Shown here: positions 14,665 through 15,240 of the stretch, piece by piece | Layout of the letters: every line of letters starts with the position of its first letter | Numbering within the stretch: position 1 is the stretch's first letter | Source of the DNA: VYFG01 sp022827325 | GTDB lineage: Bacteria > Pseudomonadota > Gammaproteobacteria > Arenicellales > Poriferihabitantaceae | Reading direction: 5' to 3' | NCBI GenBank assembly: GCA_022827325.1 | Contig: JAJDTE010000083.1 | Coordinates: forward strand, 1-15,240 | Length of the DNA stretch: 15,240 bases | The notes under the pieces: generated by a model | The model's input: the letters and a program-made list of their open reading frames with translations, nothing else | Database searches by the model: none | Told to the model about the DNA's origin: nothing | Position numbers and translations under genes: made by a program

Positions 14665-14907
14665 ATGACAGGCACGAGCGCATTCAGGAGAACCGGCCGG
14701 CACACATGGATATACCTCGACTTTCAGGTCCGCCAGTACAAGGGTACCCGGTATACCAACCGGGCCCAGATCTACAGGACCGATGTCTCCCTTGGCGACG
14801 AAGTCATCACGCTGTCGGCCCCGAGCCTGTCCGAGTTGAAATGGGAAATCGACCGGCTGGCCGGCGAGGGCGGCCAGCCTTCGGAATCGCCGTCTTCCCA
14901 ACCGTAA
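14665..14907 (+). CDS. Small hypothetical protein downstream of the zinc-ribbon gene
   Basis: 80 residues. The ATG at 14665 is chosen because GGGGGAGA lies 5-7 bases upstream, a strong ribosome site; a GTG at 14641 is the only alternative. The sequence (RHTWIYLDFQVRQYKGTRYTNRAQIYRTDVSLGDEVITLSAPSLSELKWEIDRL shortened: WIYLDFQVRQY, RAQIYRTDVSL, SLSELKWEIDRL) suggests alternating beta strands and one C-terminal helix. I recognise no family. Same strand and 34-base spacing from the zinc-ribbon gene suggest one transcript. Confidence 0.5.
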   Translation: MTGTSAFRRTGRHTWIYLDFQVRQYKGTRYTNRAQIYRTDVSLGDEVITLSAPSLSELKWEIDRLAGEGGQPSESPSSQP

Positions 14908-14994
14908 TTGCGGTGTGCGACGTTTTCGGACGAGGTCCTGATCCAACTCCGAGACAGGAGCAACCCGGCACGGGCGATCCGGAGGCCCTCGACG

Positions 14995-15025
14995 AAAAAA
15001 AGCCGCCGGTGGTTCAGACCGGCGG
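14995..15025 (-). terminator. Rho-independent terminator for leftward transcription
   Basis: The stem ACCGGCGG/CCGCCGGT (perfect 8 base pairs, 15003-15010 and 15018-15025, 7-base loop) is followed on the minus strand by seven T residues (15001-14995). No intact minus-strand gene is visible between it and the right edge, so the transcript it ends begins near or beyond the window edge or is non-coding. Confidence 0.8.
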
Positions 15026-15141
15026 ATCGATCCAATAAATGAAGAGAATTATTGCGCAGGCCAATCAACCCGAGCAACGAGAATGATACACCAATCGGGA
15101 GCGCGGGTGTCGAGGTAGAATTAATGTCCAAAGGAAAGTGG

Positions 15142-15240
15142 AGCGGGAGTGTCCCTCCATCGCCCTGAAAGGCCTTTACTTATGCGTCTTTCAATGCCTC
15201 GGGCCCCATCATGGCGACAGTCCCGCTTCGGCATCGCCCT
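15142..15240. repeat. Structured repeat at right edge: inverted arms plus direct repeat
   Basis: AGCGGGAGTGTC at 15142-15153 and GACAGTCCCGCT at 15216-15227 are inverted arms matching at 11 of 12 positions. CATCGCCCT occurs directly repeated at 15158-15166 and 15232-15240. The arm spacing (86 bases outer to outer) is like the recombinase-associated arm pair at 9033-9116, so this may be another element end. Short open frames cross it, for example a minus-strand frame ending at 15180 with GTVAMMGPEALKDA, but none is supported as a gene. Confidence 0.5.

Noticed and set aside
15125..15169. 14-codon + strand ORF (MSKGKWSGSVPPSP) with GAGG upstream
   Set aside because: Too short to support, and lies within the inverted arms; it could be chance.
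1..15240. CRISPR arrays, tRNA and rRNA genes, riboswitches
   Set aside because: No regularly spaced direct repeats, cloverleaf or rRNA-like segments were found when reading through the window.

Overview
The window is GC-rich DNA, probably from a proteobacterium and most likely an alphaproteobacterium. That placement is an inference from the style of the SSB tail, the polar amino acid ABC transporter and the dimethylargininase; there is no rRNA or tRNA to confirm it. Much of the window is accessory DNA littered with mobile-element debris.

Layout from left to right. (1) At 2-304 is the 3' part of an ssb gene on the + strand. (2) At 547-1192 is a broken IS1380-like insertion sequence: the 5' part of a transposase on the minus strand plus its upstream end. 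(3) At 1201-7814 three large minus-strand genes follow. They encode an 800-residue primase-helicase of the TOTE conflict-system type, an 814-residue 2-oxoglutarate/Fe(II) dioxygenase with a long unassigned C-terminal region, and a 428-residue AAA-type ATPase. Upstream of the ATPase are a weak ORF that touches its start codon and a very AT-rich promoter-like patch. (4) At 8240-9360 is a graveyard of recombination genes: the 3' end of a DDE transposase, two tyrosine-recombinase 3' ends placed head to head, and a ribbon-helix-helix-like gene fragment. The recombinase fragments meet in a perfect 20-base palindrome, and a close variant of that palindrome sits at the start of the third fragment. Each recombinase fragment is followed by a pair of inverted arms that look like element ends. 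(5) At 9387-13271 is an intact minus-strand operon for uptake of a cationic or polar amino acid (ATPase, periplasmic binding protein, two permeases), ending in dimethylarginine dimethylaminohydrolase. It reads as a scavenging pathway for methylated arginine. (6) At 13461-13562 is a second, inverted copy of the IS end seen at 1091-1192, about 93% identical by eye and without gaps. (7) At 13948-14907 are small + strand ORFs, among them a two-CxxC zinc-ribbon protein. After them come a clear terminator for leftward transcription and a structured repeat at the right edge.

The most notable points are three. The first is the primase-helicase / dioxygenase / ATPase block, a candidate defence or conflict module not recognised here as any named complete system. 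The second is that inverted copies of one IS end enclose this block together with the dimethylargininase operon, like the relic of a composite transposon. The third is the palindrome that marks the broken edge of three different recombination-related genes.
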